5,122 nucleotides of DNA, from positions 1 to 5,122 of the forward strand of contig NZ_DATGKU010000186.1 of NCBI RefSeq assembly GCF_035294505.1, in the 5' to 3' direction. The first letter of the stretch is position 1. The number at the start of each line of letters is the position of its first letter. The notes under the pieces were generated by a model. It made no database searches. It saw only the letters and a program-made list of their open reading frames with translations, and was not told where the DNA came from. The position numbers were made by a program, and so were the translations under genes. Positions 1 to 5,122 of this stretch are shown here, in pieces. This DNA comes from Chthonomonas sp035294505 (GTDB taxonomy: Bacteria; Armatimonadota; Chthonomonadetes; Chthonomonadales; Chthonomonadaceae).

Positions 1-2644
<2,644 letters not shown>

Positions 2645-2652
2645 GGTGATCT

Positions 2653-2674
2653 GAGCCGCACCGTTGTGCAGCTC
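2653..2674 (-). repeat. Spacer hairpin just before 23S
   Basis: The transcript can form a 9-bp stem, GAGCUGCAC with GUGCGGCUC, including one U-G wobble and closed by a 4-nt AACG loop. It ends 8 nt before the predicted 23S 5' end. Hairpins here are commonly part of the precursor structure trimmed during 23S maturation. The pairing is read directly; its role is inferred. The longer stem between the 5' and 3' flanks of 23S cannot be examined because the 3' flank is outside the window. Confidence 0.7.
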
Positions 2675-2698
2675 GGTGAACCCGTCTGGCCACTGTGC

Positions 2699-2712
2699 AG
2701 TTTTCAAGGACC
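2699..2712 (-). promoter_or_regulatory. boxA-like antitermination element in the spacer
   Basis: Read in the rRNA direction, GGTCCTTGAAAACT resembles the boxA of Gram-positive rRNA operons (of the form TTCTTTGAAAACT), where NusB and S10 load onto nascent RNA to prevent premature termination. It lies about 55 nt before the 23S start, a usual place for a spacer boxA. The assignment rests on sequence resemblance only. The same bases form one arm of the inverted repeat 2699-2756. Confidence 0.45.
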
Positions 2713-2756
2713 GGAGAGGCGACGTGCCCTCTGCGGACACGCGGTCTCTCAAAACT
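2699..2756 (-). repeat. Imperfect inverted repeat enclosing a nested hairpin
   Basis: In the transcript, AGUUUUGAGAGACC (complement of 2756-2743) can pair with GGUCCUUGAAAACU (complement of 2712-2699): 12 of 14 positions pair, counting one G-U. The enclosed segment can form its own 7-bp stem, CGUGUCC with GGGCACG around a GCAGAG loop, or alternatively AGAGG with CCUCU. Similar paired AGTTTTGAGA / TTGAAAACT blocks occur in spacers of several Gram-positive groups. It is likely a precursor-rRNA folding or processing element. Confidence 0.6.
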
Positions 2757-2863
2757 CAACAGCGCGCCCGCGCGTTTGCCGGTGGTCTTGGGGAAGGCGA
2801 CGGCAGTAGGGACGCCGCCGTCCCTTCAACCACCCACGCGGCCAGGTTCGGTCGACCTTTCCA

Positions 2864-2887
2864 CCCGCGCCGCAGATGCGGCGCGGG
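2864..2887 (-). repeat. Strong GC hairpin after 16S
   Basis: The arms at 2864-2874 and 2877-2887 are perfect reverse complements, 11 bp with a 2-nt centre (in practice 10 bp with a 4-nt AUCU loop). The stem is nearly all G-C. It begins about 20 nt downstream of the 16S 3' end. No U-run follows in the transcript, so it is not an intrinsic terminator. It more likely shapes the precursor for cleavage. Confidence 0.7.
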
Positions 2888-2906
2888 GCGCCTTGCGGCG
2901 CTCCCT

Positions 2907-4420
<1,514 letters not shown>

Positions 4421-4585
4421 GCATTTCCCACCATCCAGCCCAACTTGCGCTGTCCTGGATGCAGTTGCCCTGATTGCCGGCCCACGCCCATGCTCGCACA
4501 TGCACGCAGGCCGCGAGAGCCCCCGCTCGCACTCACTTCCACGATTCCCTTGGTAAGGTGCTCCCGCGCTCCTAGTAACGCGCGG
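4421..4585 (-). other. rRNA operon 5' leader
   Basis: This is the transcribed leader between the predicted rrn start point and mature 16S. It can form several small hairpins. CATCCAG/CTGGATG (4432-4438 with 4455-4461, 16-nt loop) lies just before 16S. GCGAG/CTCGC (4513-4517 with 4526-4530) lies further up. A third, at the 5' end, is listed at 4562-4587. The leader octamer at 4447-4454 (GCGCTGTC on the plus strand) can pair with spacer bases 2758-2765 over 8 bp including a G-U, a candidate for part of the 16S processing stem. I see no boxA-like sequence here, unlike in the spacer. No protein gene is supported in this stretch. Confidence 0.65.
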
Positions 4586-4587
4586 AA
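4562..4587 (-). repeat. Hairpin at the 5' end of the pre-rRNA
   Basis: In the rRNA direction UUCCGCGC (complement of 4587-4580) can pair with GCGCGGGA (complement of 4569-4562): 8 bp with one U-G and a 10-nt loop, GUUACUAGGA. Because the predicted start is close to 4585, this stem would form almost from the first nucleotide. A 5'-terminal stem could protect the precursor or affect promoter escape. That function is inferred. Confidence 0.5.
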
Positions 4588-4658
4588 TCTCAATGTATCG
4601 CCTGTGGGCGCACTCGTCAAGCGCCCAACGCCAATCGTCGCACGTTCCCGCGCGTTAC
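4575..4658. repeat. Inverted repeat bracketing the rrn promoter
   Basis: GTAACGCGCGGAA at 4575-4587 is the reverse complement of TTCCCGCGCGTTAC at 4645-4658 apart from one extra C in the second arm. The arms are 57 bp apart and enclose the -35 and -10 of the rRNA promoter. One arm covers the predicted rrn start point. The other lies upstream of the -35 and overlaps a possible -10 of the hydrolase gene. It could be a paired binding site for a regulator, or a coincidence between two GC-rich stretches. No protein is suggested by the motif. Confidence 0.6.
4592..4620 (-). promoter_or_regulatory. Predicted sigma-70-type promoter of the rRNA operon
   Basis: On the minus strand TTGACG (4620-4615, five of six consensus bases) and TACATT (4597-4592, four of six) are separated by exactly 17 bp. 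Initiation is expected near 4583-4588, about 165 nt before 16S. The sequence upstream of the -35 is GC-rich, so no A/T-rich UP element is apparent. I found no second promoter of similar quality between here and 16S. It is bracketed by the inverted repeat 4575-4658. Confidence 0.7.
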
Positions 4659-4661
4659 AAT
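4656..4661 (+). promoter_or_regulatory. Possible -10 element for the hydrolase gene
   Basis: TACAAT matches five of six bases of the sigma-70 -10 consensus and lies 98 bp before the start codon. No convincing -35 is found 16-18 bp upstream and there is no extended TG. The call is therefore weak, and an activator or an alternative sigma factor would be needed. It overlaps the right arm of the inverted repeat 4575-4658. Confidence 0.25.
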
Positions 4662-4677
4662 GAGGCGCACGGATACG

Positions 4678-4719
4678 GGCTCGCGGGCCGCCTCATCAGG
4701 AAGATGCGGTTCGCGAGCC
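4678..4719 (+). repeat. Long hairpin in the 5' untranslated leader of the hydrolase gene
   Basis: In RNA, GGCUCGCGGGCCGC (4678-4691) pairs with GCGGUUCGCGAGCC (4706-4719) along all 14 positions, two of them G-U, around a 14-nt loop. It ends 26 nt before the Shine-Dalgarno sequence, so it does not hide that site. There is no following U-run, so it is not a simple terminator. It may stabilise the message or bind a regulator. No known riboswitch family is recognised. Confidence 0.55.
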
Positions 4720-4745
4720 GCGTGATGGTCGCAGGTCGAAACGCT

Positions 4746-4753
4746 GAAAGGAG
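4746..4753 (+). promoter_or_regulatory. Ribosome binding site of the hydrolase gene
   Basis: GAAAGGAG is fully complementary to CUCCUUUC at the 3' end of the 16S rRNA encoded in this window (2908-2915), giving eight continuous pairs. The spacing to the ATG at 4760 is 6 nt. This site fixes the start codon choice. Confidence 0.85.
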
Positions 4754-4759
4754 CATATC

Positions 4760-5122
4760 ATGCCGGTTGCCACGCTGAACGGGATCGACCTCTACTATGG
4801 CGATTACGGTCAGGGCACTGCGCTCGTTTTTGCCCATGGCGTTGGGGGCAACCATGCGAGCTGGTATCAGCAGATCGCCTTCTTCTCGCGCTGGTATCGG
4901 GTGATCGCCATCGATCAGCGCGGCTTTGGCAACTCGCACGACACGCCGGACGGCCCCGGCGCGGCCGCCTTCGTGGACGACCTCGCTGCACTGCTCGATC
5001 ATCTCGGCATCGAGCGCGCAATCCTCGTCGCCCAGTCGATGGGCGGCGGTACTTGCCTCGGCTTCGCGCTGCGCTATCCAGAACGGACGCTGGCGCTCGT
5101 CATGGCCGACACCAGCGGCGGG
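4760..5122 (+). CDS. Alpha/beta-fold hydrolase, N-terminal 121 residues (cut by right edge)
   Basis: The frame runs open from ATG at 4760 to the window end with no stop. It is an alpha/beta hydrolase fold protein, likely a cytosolic esterase-like or related enzyme; the substrate cannot be told from this part. Visible motifs in family order are: strand LVFAHGVGG (residues 22-30) with the HG oxyanion-hole motif, DQRGFGNS (52-59) matching the conserved DxRGxGxS, the helix DDLAALLDHLGI (73-84), and the nucleophile elbow AQSMGG (91-96) with Ser93 as the predicted nucleophile. The first elbow residue is Ala instead of the usual Gly. The catalytic Asp and His are expected downstream of the window. 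There is no signal peptide or membrane segment at the start. Family members are usually 250-300 residues, so more than half is missing. The gene diverges from the rRNA operon. Third codon positions are mostly G or C. The fold call is firm; the exact function is unknown. Confidence 0.92.
   Translation, partial: MPVATLNGIDLYYGDYGQGTALVFAHGVGGNHASWYQQIAFFSRWYRVIAIDQRGFGNSHDTPDGPGAAAFVDDLAALLDHLGIERAILVAQSMGGGTCLGFALRYPERTLALVMADTSGG

Larger units (their letters stand above)
2645..2906 (-). other. 16S-23S internal transcribed spacer, no tRNA
   Basis: This 262-nt spacer separates the 3' end of 16S from the 5' end of 23S and is transcribed right to left. I see no tRNA: there is no acceptor stem, no GGTTCGAAT-type T arm and no alanine or isoleucine anticodon context. 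It is instead rich in inverted repeats, listed separately (2653-2674, 2699-2756, 2864-2887). A further hairpin directly after the 16S end (about 2885-2905) has a GCGCC/GGCGC stem closed by a GCAA tetraloop and would compete with 2864-2887 for bases 2885-2887. Around 2799-2824 there are alternative short stems (GACGGC with GCCGTC, or GGGAC with GTCCC). These are expected to serve rRNA processing and antitermination; that role is inferred from position. Confidence 0.9.

Noticed and set aside
2841..2860. GGTTCG/GACC in the spacer as a possible tRNA T arm.
   Set aside because: No acceptor, D or anticodon arms can be placed around it and the GGTTCGAAT consensus is not met.
2864..2887. A possible Rho-independent terminator between 16S and 23S.
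   Set aside because: The hairpin is strong but no U-run follows in the transcript, and termination here would separate 16S from 23S.
4550..4578. TTGGTA, 17 bp, TAGTAA on the plus strand as a promoter for the hydrolase.
   Set aside because: Only 7 of 12 consensus bases match, and it lies over the rrn start region; no better than background.
4685..4705. CTGATGAG on the minus strand, resembling the hammerhead ribozyme core, next to a GC stem.
   Set aside because: The second core segment (GAAA after stem II) and the required stems I and III are not present, so no hammerhead can form.
4655..5002. Minus-strand frames (115 codons at 4655-5002 and 87 codons at 4758-5021).
   Set aside because: They are antisense to the alpha/beta hydrolase, whose conserved motifs and strong ribosome binding site identify the real coding strand.

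Overview
The window is almost entirely a ribosomal RNA operon on the minus strand, followed by a divergent protein gene cut off by the right edge. Read in the direction of transcription (right to left) it holds an rrn promoter near 4592-4620, a leader of about 165 nt, a complete 16S rRNA gene (about 4420 to 2907), a 262-nt spacer with no tRNA gene, and a 23S rRNA gene from about 2644 to the left edge. Base 1 corresponds to about E. coli 23S position 2543. The last roughly 360 nt of 23S, any 5S gene and the operon terminator therefore lie outside the window.

The rRNA sequences are bacterial. The 16S wording, for example the V3 stretch GGAATCTTGCGCAATGGGCG and the GGGGGTATCGACCCCC hairpin, reminds me of Chloroflexota, especially Thermomicrobia and relatives. 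The 23S lacks the roughly 100-nt helix-54 insertion typical of Actinobacteria, and the hydrolase gene is GC-rich. The phylum call comes from memory of related sequences, not from a search.

On the plus strand, a start at 4760 behind a strong Shine-Dalgarno sequence opens an alpha/beta hydrolase. Its first 121 residues are visible, including the oxyanion-hole HG motif, a DxRGxGxS motif and the nucleophile elbow. It faces away from the rRNA operon, so the 339 bp from 4421 to 4759 is a shared divergent control region.

That control region is the only part with unexplained structure. A 13-14 bp inverted repeat (4575-4587 and 4645-4658) brackets the rrn promoter. A hairpin can form at the very start of the pre-rRNA. 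A 14-bp hairpin lies in the untranslated leader of the hydrolase gene. I found no mobile element, CRISPR array, toxin system or other new multi-gene system. Open reading frames inside the rRNA genes are chance ORFs.
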